A stretch of DNA of 27,114 nucleotides from assembly GCA_002292185.1 (NCBI GenBank), contig DBBL01000016.1:1-27114 (forward strand), given 5' to 3'. Origin of the DNA: Akkermansiaceae bacterium UBA985 (GTDB taxonomy: Bacteria; Verrucomicrobiota; Verrucomicrobiia; Verrucomicrobiales; Akkermansiaceae). Position numbers and translations under genes: made by a program. Below the pieces are notes generated by a model. The model had not been told where the DNA came from. It searched no databases and worked only from the letters and a program-made list of their open reading frames with translations. Each line of letters begins with the position of its first letter. Positions within the stretch are counted from its first letter, which is position 1. Positions 9,398 through 17,299 of the stretch are shown here, in pieces.

Positions 9398-12300
9398 CTA
9401 GCTCTTGACCTTCTTGCTAACCAAGCTCTTTAAATCCTCCAGCATCATATATACCGAGGGCACGAGCAACAGCGTGATAAAGGTTGCAAAAAGGATACCA
9501 AAACCAAGGGAAACCGCCATTGGCACCAGAAAGCGCGCCTGCATATCAGTTTCCACAAGCATCGGCATCAGGCCAGCAAAGGTCGTTAACGAGGTCAGCA
9601 AAATCGGGCGGAAACGTGCAGCTCCGGCATTGTGCACCGCATGGATCAGGCTACCTCCCTCTTTTCGATGACGGTTCACATATTCCACCAAAACCAGGCT
9701 GTCATTAACAACAACCCCAGAAAGGGCTATAATGCCACACAGTGACATAATACTGAGGTCCATACCCATGAGGATGTGCCCTGCCACAGCACCGACAATA
9801 CCAAAGGGAATCACACTCATCACGATCACTGGCTGAATGTATGATTTCAGAGGAATAGCCATGAGCACATAGATGCCTAAGAGGGCAAAGACAAACTTCA
9901 CCCCCATCTCCGAAATCGAATCTTTCTGATCTTTCTGCTCACCCAGATAATCCCAAGAAACACCAGGGAATTTTACAGACAACCCGGCAAGCACCTCATC
10001 AGTGAAGAGGGAAACAACCTCGTTAGCATTCGCCTTTGCTCGGTCAACATCCGCACTAATCTTAATCGAGCGCTTACGGTCTACTCGGTGAATCGATGCC
10101 GGGCCGCGCGCCGGGCGAGCATTGGCCACCACAGCAAGGGGAACCTCACCTCCCTCTGTGGTTTTTAACCGAACACCTTCAAGGTTCTGGATCGATTTCC
10201 GCTCTTCAGAGGGATAGCGCACCATAACCTTGAGCTCATCTCGTCCACGTTGAATGCGCTGCACCTCCTCACCATAAAATGACTGCCTGATCTGCAGCGC
10301 AATCGATTGCAAACTAAAGCCCATGGCCCTACCTGCAGGTGTAAGCTCTTCATAAATAAGCTCTCGTTTGCCCCTGCGGTTATCCGTTGAGATATCTTTG
10401 ACCCCGGCGTAACCATTGAGTTCATTGGTAATGTGATCTGCCGCTTTCCGCAGCATGCCAAGATCTCGCCCTGAAATTTCAATATCTATGGCGTTACCAC
10501 TGGCGCCCGTTTCCTGCCGAAAACTCAATTCAACCACACCCGCAATCAAACCAATTTCTCGGCGCCACTCAGCAATAAATTCATCTGCCGAAATACTCCG
10601 ATCAGCAGCGGGCTTGAGCTCCACAGTCACCTCGCCGAGATTACTACCAATAGGAATGCGGTCTGCACCAAAACCCATCTGAAAGGGCTGCGTGCCAGAA
10701 GTTGCCAAAATATGCACGGATACAGGCTTGCCGTTGGAATCTTTATGCCGTGCACCCACTCGCTGTGCCGCTTTTTCGATCTTCTCTATTTCCGCCTCTG
10801 TCGTCACAAAAGGAACTCCCGTCGGCATCTCAAGCTTCGCAGTGACCACATCGCCTTCCACCTTGGGCATAAACTCAAACGGCACCCACTTCCCCATCAC
10901 CAGCCCAAAGACAGCCATCAAGAGCGCCGCAAAAACTGCCCATACCGAATAACGATGGCGCAAACAACTCATCAAAACCGGCTTATAGATGCTGTGCACA
11001 AACGTCTCCAAACCAGCAGCAACCCTGCGCTGAATGCGAAAGATGACATTGACCTTGTCTCCCTCTACATGGGGCTTGAGCAAGGCGAGGTGCGCCGGCA
11101 AAACAAGCTTCGATTGAAGCAGCGAGAACATCAGCACAGGGATTACCACTAAAGGAATATTGGGCCATATCTTACCACTGACCCCACTGATACCCAGCAT
11201 GGGCGTAAAGGCTGCCATCGTCGTCAATATCCCAAAAATGACAACGGTGCCCACTTCATGGGTTCCTCTCCAGCTTGCTTCACGGGGATGTTCACCGCCC
11301 TGAATACGCCGATACACGTTTTCCCCAACGATGATGGCATCATCAACGACGATACCCAGCACAAGGATAAACGCGAACAGCGATATCATATTGATGGACA
11401 CACCCAGTTCCGGCATCAGCCAAATCCCGCCGGCAAAAGAAACCGGAATTCCAAGTGCTACGAGAAATGCCAAGCTTGGTCTCAAGAACAAGGCCAGCAC
11501 CAGAAAAACAAACACCAAACCCGTGGCTCCATTACGAATCAAAAGGCTCAAGCGTCCCTTAAGCAGCTCACTACTATCATTCCATAGTTCCAACTCGACC
11601 CCCTCTGGCAATTGCCCAGGAGCCACATTGCCAATATATTCCTTAACTGCCTCTGATATCAGTAAGGCATTCTGTTCGCCTGTGCGGTAAACATTCACCA
11701 ATACTGTAGCTCTACCGTCAAAATGAGAGCTAATATCAACATCCTCAAAACCATCTATAATCGTTGCGATATCACGAAGCAAAAGAATTGATCCGTCGGG
11801 TTTCGTCGACACCACAATATCTTCAAATTCCTTGGAGGTGTAACGCTTACCCTTTGCCCGAATAACGACTTCACCTGCCTCTGTACGTATCGAGCCACTG
11901 GGCAGGTCAAGCGAAGTTCTTCGCACCGCATCAGCCACTTGCTGCAAGCTGAGCTTATGGCTGCGAAGTATTCCTTCTGAAACCTCAATAGAAATCTCGT
12001 ATGGCCTGACTCCAGTTAAGCTAGCTTTGGTAATCTTTGGCTCACCACGCAGCATGCGATTTATCTTCGCCCCCATGCCAACGGGCTGCGGAGCCTTGTA
12101 ATCTAACAAGCCGTCACGCACGATCTCTCCTAGTTCGCGCATTGTCTTCTCATCCGCATCAGCTGAGACAGCAATGCTCATCACTTGCATATCCAACCTC
12201 GCCTCTTCCAAGATCGGCTTTTCCGAATTTTCAGGGAAATTACTGATCGCATCTACTTTGGACTTCAGGTCCCCCATCACATCGCGCACTTCGTAACCCG

Positions 12301-12592
12301 TCTCCACCTCCACGGTCACCGCACCCATTGATTCCGTCGCGGTGGAGGTCACCCTTTTCACACCGTCAACATCGGCGATGGCATCCTCGAGCGGCAGCAA
12401 AATACCATCTTCAACTTCCTCAGGTGTTGCATTGGGAAACGGCACCTGTACGAGCACGGCATCCAGTGAAATATTAGGAAACACCTCCTTCTTGAGCTTA
12501 AACCAAGTCGTAATGCCCGCCAGCATCACCAACAACATGATAAAGTTGGCAGCAACGTGGTTTCTACTGAACCATTGGATGGCTTTTTGCAT
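9398..12592 (-). CDS. RND-family efflux pump, inner-membrane permease
   Basis: This is the proton-driven pump of a tripartite efflux system, AcrB/HAE1-like, 1064 residues. There are two six-helix halves with two large periplasmic loops: the first membrane helix is at about 12-32, and TM2-TM6 start near 350. The proton-relay pair D417-D418 sits in GIVVDDAIIVGENV in TM4. In the second half, TM10 reads ALSGVVVNDSLVLVEYV with N963 where AcrB has its relay lysine; several other RND pumps also have N here. Residues about 166-186 look like an insertion in the first porter subdomain, before a GVxxYEI-type segment. It is the last gene of the tetR operon, 24 bp after the adaptor gene. The substrate cannot be told from sequence. 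Confidence 0.94.
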   Translation of the reverse strand: MQKAIQWFSRNHVAANFIMLLVMLAGITTWFKLKKEVFPNISLDAVLVQVPFPNATPEEVEDGILLPLEDAIADVDGVKRVTSTATESMGAVTVEVETGYEVRDVMGDLKSKVDAISNFPENSEKPILEEARLDMQVMSIAVSADADEKTMRELGEIVRDGLLDYKAPQPVGMGAKINRMLRGEPKITKASLTGVRPYEISIEVSEGILRSHKLSLQQVADAVRRTSLDLPSGSIRTEAGEVVIRAKGKRYTSKEFEDIVVSTKPDGSILLLRDIATIIDGFEDVDISSHFDGRATVLVNVYRTGEQNALLISEAVKEYIGNVAPGQLPEGVELELWNDSSELLKGRLSLLIRNGATGLVFVFLVLALFLRPSLAFLVALGIPVSFAGGIWLMPELGVSINMISLFAFILVLGIVVDDAIIVGENVYRRIQGGEHPREASWRGTHEVGTVVIFGILTTMAAFTPMLGISGVSGKIWPNIPLVVIPVLMFSLLQSKLVLPAHLALLKPHVEGDKVNVIFRIQRRVAAGLETFVHSIYKPVLMSCLRHRYSVWAVFAALLMAVFGLVMGKWVPFEFMPKVEGDVVTAKLEMPTGVPFVTTEAEIEKIEKAAQRVGARHKDSNGKPVSVHILATSGTQPFQMGFGADRIPIGSNLGEVTVELKPAADRSISADEFIAEWRREIGLIAGVVELSFRQETGASGNAIDIEISGRDLGMLRKAADHITNELNGYAGVKDISTDNRRGKRELIYEELTPAGRAMGFSLQSIALQIRQSFYGEEVQRIQRGRDELKVMVRYPSEERKSIQNLEGVRLKTTEGGEVPLAVVANARPARGPASIHRVDRKRSIKISADVDRAKANANEVVSLFTDEVLAGLSVKFPGVSWDYLGEQKDQKDSISEMGVKFVFALLGIYVLMAIPLKSYIQPVIVMSVIPFGIVGAVAGHILMGMDLSIMSLCGIIALSGVVVNDSLVLVEYVNRHRKEGGSLIHAVHNAGAARFRPILLTSLTTFAGLMPMLVETDMQARFLVPMAVSLGFGILFATFITLLLVPSVYMMLEDLKSLVSKKVKS

Positions 12593-12616
12593 ATCTCTAA
12601 TTAAAAGTATTCTTGA

Positions 12617-13816
12617 TTACTTGCCGCCTTCCGCTTGTTCTTGAACCGAAAGCTTCATACCAGAAACCGGTGTCTCCATGGGACTGACAATGACCTTAGC
12701 TCCATCACGCAAGCCGGCAGAAACCAGCACGCTTTTCTCAAGTGTACGAGCTATCGTCACTGGGGTAACCTGCAATTGATTGGCCGCATTGACCGTGAGT
12801 AGTGTGTTGTCCGGTCTCAATGCACTGCGAGGAACCTTAATAACTCCTTCCATGACTCCTCCTTGTATTTCAGCCTGCACAAAAAGGCCCAGTGGTGGCA
12901 GTTGGTATGGACCGGCTTCAGATTGCGGCTTTATCCCTACCACTAAATACATCGTCATGGTCTGCTGATCGACCACCCCCTCATTGCGCACAATGGTGCC
13001 ATGCCATTGCCTATCGGCACCGCCTAACAAGGCATTTGCGATCACCTTGGATCCTACAATCTTGCCCTTATCCAGATATGCTAATTCTTCAAGAGTCACC
13101 GGCACCCGCACTTCAAATGCATTGGCTGAATACAGGTCTGCTAAGCGTGCACCGGTCATAATATAAGAGCCTAGGTCGGTATAGCTCGCCTCAACCCGGC
13201 AATCATAAGGAGCTCGCAGCTTGGTGCGCTCTAAGTCACGCTTCGCTTTCCCCACGGATGCCGTGGCCGCTGCGATGTGAGCCTGAGCGCTTTCAATTTG
13301 AGGCTTACGGAGCACCAGCTCGGAGGGTTCCCCTCTCCCTAGTTTTTGCCAATCACGCCCCGCTTGATCAGCTCGAGCTTGCTCTTGGGCAAGTAATAAC
13401 CTGGCGTCCGCGAGAGAAGATTCTGCTGTAGCAAGTGCGGAAACATAGTCTGCGCTGTCTATTTCCAACATGATTTCATCATGGGAAAACTGACCGCCCA
13501 CCTCGAACTTCGGAGAGACCATCACCACTCGCCCCATCACTTCTGAGGCCGCCTGAGTTCTCCTTACTGACTCCACCCTACCTTGAGTGCTAATGACTAA
13601 TTGCTCGGCACCTAACCTAGCCTCCATCACATTAACCACAGGAATGACTCGGGGCGGCAACTCCTTGTCCGCCTCAGGCCCATTATCCTTGAGGTATTTC
13701 ATCACAACAACACCAACGAATAATACGATGATAAGGGCAACAATCTTGGATCGGTGCACCCACTTACCCGAAGTCGTCGAGTCGTCTGATTGGGAATATT
13801 TCACTTCTTCGCTCAT
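12617..13816 (-). CDS. RND efflux periplasmic adaptor (membrane fusion protein)
   Basis: This is the adaptor joining the RND pump to the outer-membrane channel. It has 399 residues and a single N-terminal anchor at about residues 25-42 (ALIIVLFVGVVVMKYL), with no lipobox. HlyD/AcrA-type order follows: an early lipoyl half around AASEVMGRVVMVSPKFEVGGQF, a coiled-coil hairpin at about 125-195 rich in A/E/Q/R, the second lipoyl half (RTKLRAPYDCRVEASYTDLGSYI), then a beta-barrel and a membrane-proximal domain. It lies 14 bp after the outer-membrane protein gene and 24 bp before the pump gene. Confidence 0.93.
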   Translation of the reverse strand: MSEEVKYSQSDDSTTSGKWVHRSKIVALIIVLFVGVVVMKYLKDNGPEADKELPPRVIPVVNVMEARLGAEQLVISTQGRVESVRRTQAASEVMGRVVMVSPKFEVGGQFSHDEIMLEIDSADYVSALATAESSLADARLLLAQEQARADQAGRDWQKLGRGEPSELVLRKPQIESAQAHIAAATASVGKAKRDLERTKLRAPYDCRVEASYTDLGSYIMTGARLADLYSANAFEVRVPVTLEELAYLDKGKIVGSKVIANALLGGADRQWHGTIVRNEGVVDQQTMTMYLVVGIKPQSEAGPYQLPPLGLFVQAEIQGGVMEGVIKVPRSALRPDNTLLTVNAANQLQVTPVTIARTLEKSVLVSAGLRDGAKVIVSPMETPVSGMKLSVQEQAEGGK

Positions 13817-13830
13817 AAATTATTGTTTCA

Positions 13831-15231
13831 TTACTGTTTGATTTCAAAACCACCCCCAAGAGCCAGGTGAAGGTCGACGCGATTAACCAACCGCAGCCTT
13901 CTTAAAGTGGTATGTTGTGACTCAAGTTGTATCTTACTGGTCTGTGCGGCAAACAAGGTAAGCACATCTCCATTACCATCTCGATAGTCATCCTCCGCTG
14001 CCTTAGCTGCATCACGTGCTAGATCACGGGCATTTCGAATTTCTTGTTCGCGCCGGTGCAGCCATCGTTCGTTTGCCAATGCCTGCTCCACTTCACCAAA
14101 AGCGTTAAGCACCGTTTTTTGAAGGACGGCAAGAGCCTCACGTTGACTCGATTTGCGAATACGAATCTCACCACGAACACGACCGCCGGTGAGGATCGGC
14201 TGTAATAAATTAGCCCCAACAGACCACACCCCAAAATCACTATTGATAATATCACCCAATGACTCCGTTGTTGTTCCTGTCCTACCGGTGATTTTAAAAC
14301 TCGGGAAAATGGCTAACTGTGCTTCTTTAATGCGCTTTGTCGTGGCTGCGTAACGCCGCTCTGCAGCTATAATATCTGGCCTGCGTAGTAAAAGTTCTGA
14401 GGGTAATCCTGCCGGAGGCGATGATGCTACATGAGGCAAGCGCGCGCGCCCATACATTTGGGCTGCTGGATATCTTCCCGCCAGCAATTCCAGTTGTCGA
14501 CGAGCCGTCTCTTGATTACCTCGTTTTGCCGACAATTCAGCCTTTGCACTAGCCACATCAGACTGAGACAACCTTAGCTGAGATGCTGAGCCTCCCTCGG
14601 CGCGCATATCCCGCTGGTATCGACCTCTGACCGCTTCCTCTGTTTGCTCTCTTAAAATTAATGCCTGCTGAGCGAGCGCTACTTGTTGGTTAGCTTCAGC
14701 CAAGGCAAACCACGCCTTACAAACCTGGGCCGCCAATGATGCCCGCGCAGCACGATAGTCCTGCCCGCCCGCCTGCCAGCTGGCAAGGGACGCAGATTTT
14801 CCAGCACGAGCACGACCCCAAATGTCTGGTTCCCAATCAACCTTTAGGTCCACACCATAGCTTTCTGATATAATTGAACCTCCAAAAGGAAACCCAATGA
14901 ACCTTGTCTTCCGACGATCTGCATCGGAGCTCAATACCATTTGGGGCCTAGCTAGCGCTCCTTCTACGCGCGCAGCCTCCAGCGCCCTTTCAAGCTGCTC
15001 AGCGGCAATACTCATCTCATAATTGGCTCCCAAGGCCTCATCTACAATTGCCATGAGATCACTATCGCCAAATCGTTGCACCCAATTGACATCAACCCCA
15101 GACTTTGCCTGCTTGCTTGCAGACCAACTAACGGGCACGGGTTGTGTAAGCTCCGTCAACATCGACTCAGGTGCTTTAGCAACACAGCCCAACAAAAAAA
15201 CAGCACCCCCTAATAAAAAAACAGGCCTCAT
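13831..15231 (-). CDS. RND efflux outer-membrane lipoprotein (TolC-like, NodT/OprM type)
   Basis: This is the outer-membrane channel of the tripartite efflux system, 466 residues. The start MRPVFLLGGAVFLLGC is a lipoprotein signal with lipobox LLGC (Cys16). The mature part contains paired outer-membrane-efflux repeats, including ADAEL-type coiled coils, LLRRPDIIAAERRYAATTKRI and FGVWSVGANLLQPIL, which are typical of NodT-type channels. Its ATG overlaps the tetR stop in an ATGA arrangement (15228-15231), so translation is probably coupled. A good ribosome binding site precedes it. Confidence 0.94.
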   Translation of the reverse strand: MRPVFLLGGAVFLLGCVAKAPESMLTELTQPVPVSWSASKQAKSGVDVNWVQRFGDSDLMAIVDEALGANYEMSIAAEQLERALEAARVEGALARPQMVLSSDADRRKTRFIGFPFGGSIISESYGVDLKVDWEPDIWGRARAGKSASLASWQAGGQDYRAARASLAAQVCKAWFALAEANQQVALAQQALILREQTEEAVRGRYQRDMRAEGGSASQLRLSQSDVASAKAELSAKRGNQETARRQLELLAGRYPAAQMYGRARLPHVASSPPAGLPSELLLRRPDIIAAERRYAATTKRIKEAQLAIFPSFKITGRTGTTTESLGDIINSDFGVWSVGANLLQPILTGGRVRGEIRIRKSSQREALAVLQKTVLNAFGEVEQALANERWLHRREQEIRNARDLARDAAKAAEDDYRDGNGDVLTLFAAQTSKIQLESQHTTLRRLRLVNRVDLHLALGGGFEIKQ

Positions 15232-15866
15232 TTTTGAGCTCCCTTCTCAGCTAAGAAGCCAGCCTCAGAAAAATCAATCATCTCCTGGAACTGATCCTCT
15301 GCATCAGGATCTCCACAGGCACCATCGGTCAAACTATACAACAGCTCACCATGCAGCAGAGTCTGAGCCATCACCCCGAAGGTGAAATGAAGCCGCCAGA
15401 GGACTAGCTCCGTCGTTAAGCTTGGAGCTGCAGCAAGCAGAGCTTCAGTAAAGCTCTCTGCTACTCTTTTCATGCCAGGAACCATATCCTCCGGTAAGCC
15501 CCCCTGAGGATCCATCACACATCGCCCCATCAACTTAAAAAATAATTTCTCACTCATCTCACTCCCCTTCACTACCGTAAGAAGCGGTCGCATGAAGGCC
15601 TCTAGAATCTCTCTTACTGTGGCAACCCGCCCCTCCTCCGTTAATACTTCCAGCATCCTTAAGCGCTCTTCATTGACAGGGTCAATATAGCGACACTGAA
15701 TCGCCTCGAATAACTTTTCCTTGCTGCCAAAATGATAATTAACCGCTGCCACATTGACCTTGGCATCGTTGGTAATATCGCGAAGAGAGACTGATTCAAA
15801 GCCATGCTCAGCAACAAGCCGCTCAGTAGCATCTAAAATCAACGCCTTTGTTGTTTTCCTCTCCAT
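15228..15866 (-). CDS. TetR-family repressor of the RND efflux operon (CerR-like C-terminal domain)
   Basis: This is a DNA-binding regulator, 212 residues from the chosen start. The N-terminal helix-turn-helix is clear: ILDATERLVAEHGFESVSLRDITNDAKVNVAAVNYHFGSKEKLFEAI. The C-terminal ligand domain (about residues 70-200) resembles the DUF1956/CerR-type group (FMRPLL, KLMGRCVMDPQG, HFTFGVMAQTLLHGELL). Three consecutive ATGs end at 15872, 15869 and 15866; the last has GGAAAG six bases upstream and is chosen. A still longer reading from 15938 would run through the palindromic operator and is unlikely. It heads the efflux operon and overlaps the next gene by 4 bp, so autorepression is the likely logic. 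The ligand is unknown. Confidence 0.92.
   Translation of the reverse strand: MERKTTKALILDATERLVAEHGFESVSLRDITNDAKVNVAAVNYHFGSKEKLFEAIQCRYIDPVNEERLRMLEVLTEEGRVATVREILEAFMRPLLTVVKGSEMSEKLFFKLMGRCVMDPQGGLPEDMVPGMKRVAESFTEALLAAAPSLTTELVLWRLHFTFGVMAQTLLHGELLYSLTDGACGDPDAEDQFQEMIDFSEAGFLAEKGAQK
15239..15245 (-). promoter_or_regulatory. Ribosome binding site of the outer-membrane channel gene
   Basis: The minus strand reads AAGGGAG seven bases before the ATG at 15231, inside the end of tetR. It is one of the few clear Shine-Dalgarno sequences in the window. Confidence 0.6.
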
Positions 15867-15899
15867 CATCATCTTTCCGTAATCATCTCTGCATAAACA

Positions 15900-15930
15900 T
15901 TCAAGCACATGATTAAAGCACTTGCTTGAA
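15900..15930 (-). promoter_or_regulatory. Candidate TetR operator upstream of the efflux operon
   Basis: The plus strand has TTaAAGCA-CT-TGCTTgAA (15913-15930), an 18 bp palindrome with one mismatched pair. A third half-site, TTCAAGCA, lies at 15900-15907 and is the exact inverse of the 15923-15930 arm. A -35-like TTGATT (minus strand, 15933-15938) is followed 15-17 bp on by TTTAAT/TAATCA, so the palindrome would lie between -35 and -10. It is 34-64 bp upstream of the tetR start. Its role as operator is inferred. Confidence 0.55.
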
Positions 15931-16023
15931 AAAATCAAGGTCTTTTCTTTTTTGGGATGGTTTCGGGATTAGACGGGATTTCATTAAGCAACCGCATTCC
16001 TGCAATAATTTCTCATAATTCCC

Positions 16024-16043
16024 CCACTGGTTCTTGCCAGTGG
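16024..16043 (+). repeat. Perfect hairpin in proC leader, possible REP-like element
   Basis: CCACTGG-ttcttg-CCAGTGG is a perfect 7 bp stem with a 6 nt loop, ending 26 bp before proC. There is no T run on either side, so it is not an intrinsic terminator. Confidence 0.5.
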
Positions 16044-16069
16044 CACCTCTGACAGTCTAGTTTGCAGCC

Positions 16070-16876
16070 ATGAAAATAGGTTTAATTGGATGCGGCAGGA
16101 TGGGTAGCGCCCTTATTGGAGGCATTGCAAAGTCTGACATCACGGCACCAGCGGACATTACCGTCTATGACCTCAATGCCGATTCTGTTACGACACTGGT
16201 TCAAGACAGCGGAGTCTCAGCAGCAAGCAACAATCTCGATCTGATCCGTAAGTCTCAGACTATTCTGCTTGCCGTCAAACCACAATACATCGGTGACGTT
16301 CTTAGGGAAATCGCTCCAGCCATCACAAAAGACCACCTACTGATCTCCATTGCTGCTGGAGTCACTATGGAAAAAATGGAGGCCGCCTGCCCCGCCGGTA
16401 CACGTATCATCAGAGCGATGCCTAATACGCCCGCGCTGATCGGCTTGGGCGCTACCGGTATCGCACCTGGCAGTCACGCCACCGAACAAGATATCAAAAC
16501 AGCACGTGAACTGCTCGAATCGGTAGGCATCGTCAGCGTCACCCAAGAACCCCAGCTTGATGCTGTCACTGGTTTGTCAGGAAGTGGGCCAGCCTATGTC
16601 TACACATTCATTGAATCACTCAGCCTGCAGGCCCAGAAAGAGGGTCTAGCCCTTGATGAAGCCATCAAACTAGCCACCCAGACGGTGATTGGAGCGGCAC
16701 ACATGGTCGAGCAAACCGATATGACACCTCGCGAGCTTGTTGAGCAAGTCACATCACCTGGAGGCACCACTCTAGCCGGCCTTGATGCCCTCACCGAGCA
16801 CGGCTTTGAAAAAAGCATTGCAGCGGGAGTTCATGCCGCATCGGAACGGTCTCGAGAAATCGCCAGAGAATCCTGA
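16070..16876 (+). CDS. proC: Pyrroline-5-carboxylate reductase
   Basis: ProC carries out the last step of proline synthesis, NAD(P)H reduction of pyrroline-5-carboxylate. The 268-residue length is normal. The N-terminal Rossmann motif GLIGCGRMGSALIGGI (residues 4-19), AVKPQYIGDVL, IRAMPNTPALIG and GLSGSGPAYVYTFIESL are present. The family signature lies at about 222-245 (ELVEQVTSPGGTTLAGLDALTE). It is divergent from tetR; 203 bp separate the chosen tetR start from proC. A perfect hairpin lies in the leader. The next gene on the same strand, tatA, starts 162 bp downstream. Confidence 0.96.
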   Translation: MKIGLIGCGRMGSALIGGIAKSDITAPADITVYDLNADSVTTLVQDSGVSAASNNLDLIRKSQTILLAVKPQYIGDVLREIAPAITKDHLLISIAAGVTMEKMEAACPAGTRIIRAMPNTPALIGLGATGIAPGSHATEQDIKTARELLESVGIVSVTQEPQLDAVTGLSGSGPAYVYTFIESLSLQAQKEGLALDEAIKLATQTVIGAAHMVEQTDMTPRELVEQVTSPGGTTLAGLDALTEHGFEKSIAAGVHAASERSREIARES

Positions 16877-17038
16877 AGCTAAACCCTAAGGTTAAGGTAA
16901 TAATCCCACTATTACGCCTTCACTCATATCCCATCGCTCCCGTTTGCCCCGATTCACCCCCGATTCCGTTTGCCAAAACAACTCTAGGGTATTACTTTGT
17001 ATCCGCTACTCGCACTAACTTCAACCAACAACAAACAC

Positions 17039-17278
17039 ATGGGACCTCTCGGATATCCAGAAATGGTGGTCATCTTTTTGATCATCCTCCTTCTCTTCGG
17101 CGCTAAAAAACTCCCCCAGCTCGCACGCGGACTGGGCAAGAGCATGGGCGAATTCAGAAAAGCCAAAGATGAATTCGAGCATGAAATCACCAAGGCTGAA
17201 GACGAAGTCACACACGATGCTGCGCCTAAATCACCAGCGCCCAAAGATATTCAGCCTCGCGAAGACAAGGACGCCTGA
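17039..17278 (+). CDS. tatA: Twin-arginine translocase subunit TatA/TatE family
   Basis: TatA forms the pore-like part of the Tat pathway that exports folded proteins. The protein is 79 residues: a short N-terminal helix (MGPLGYPEMVVIFLIILLLF), the FG hinge, then an amphipathic helix GAKKLPQLARGLGKSMGEFRKAKDEFE, followed by an acidic, Pro/Lys-rich tail. The ATG at 17039 matches the universal TatA N-terminus; an upstream TTG at 16997 would add 14 residues before the membrane helix and is rejected. No tatB or tatC is nearby, so it acts with components encoded elsewhere. The EEP gene follows after 21 bp. Confidence 0.92.
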   Translation: MGPLGYPEMVVIFLIILLLFGAKKLPQLARGLGKSMGEFRKAKDEFEHEITKAEDEVTHDAAPKSPAPKDIQPREDKDA

Positions 17279-17299
17279 TTGTAAGCTAAGGCATTCGAA

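Noticed and set aside
10712..11152. Plus-strand open frame of 146 codons
   Set aside because: Antisense shadow of the RND pump gene; composition reflects the reverse of membrane-protein codons.
15867..15938. Longer start for the TetR regulator
   Set aside because: The added residues precede the usual TetR N-terminus and the region contains the palindrome and promoter-like elements.
16997..17038. Upstream TTG start adding 14 residues to TatA
   Set aside because: TatA proteins begin right at the membrane helix; the ATG at 17039 gives the standard N-terminus.
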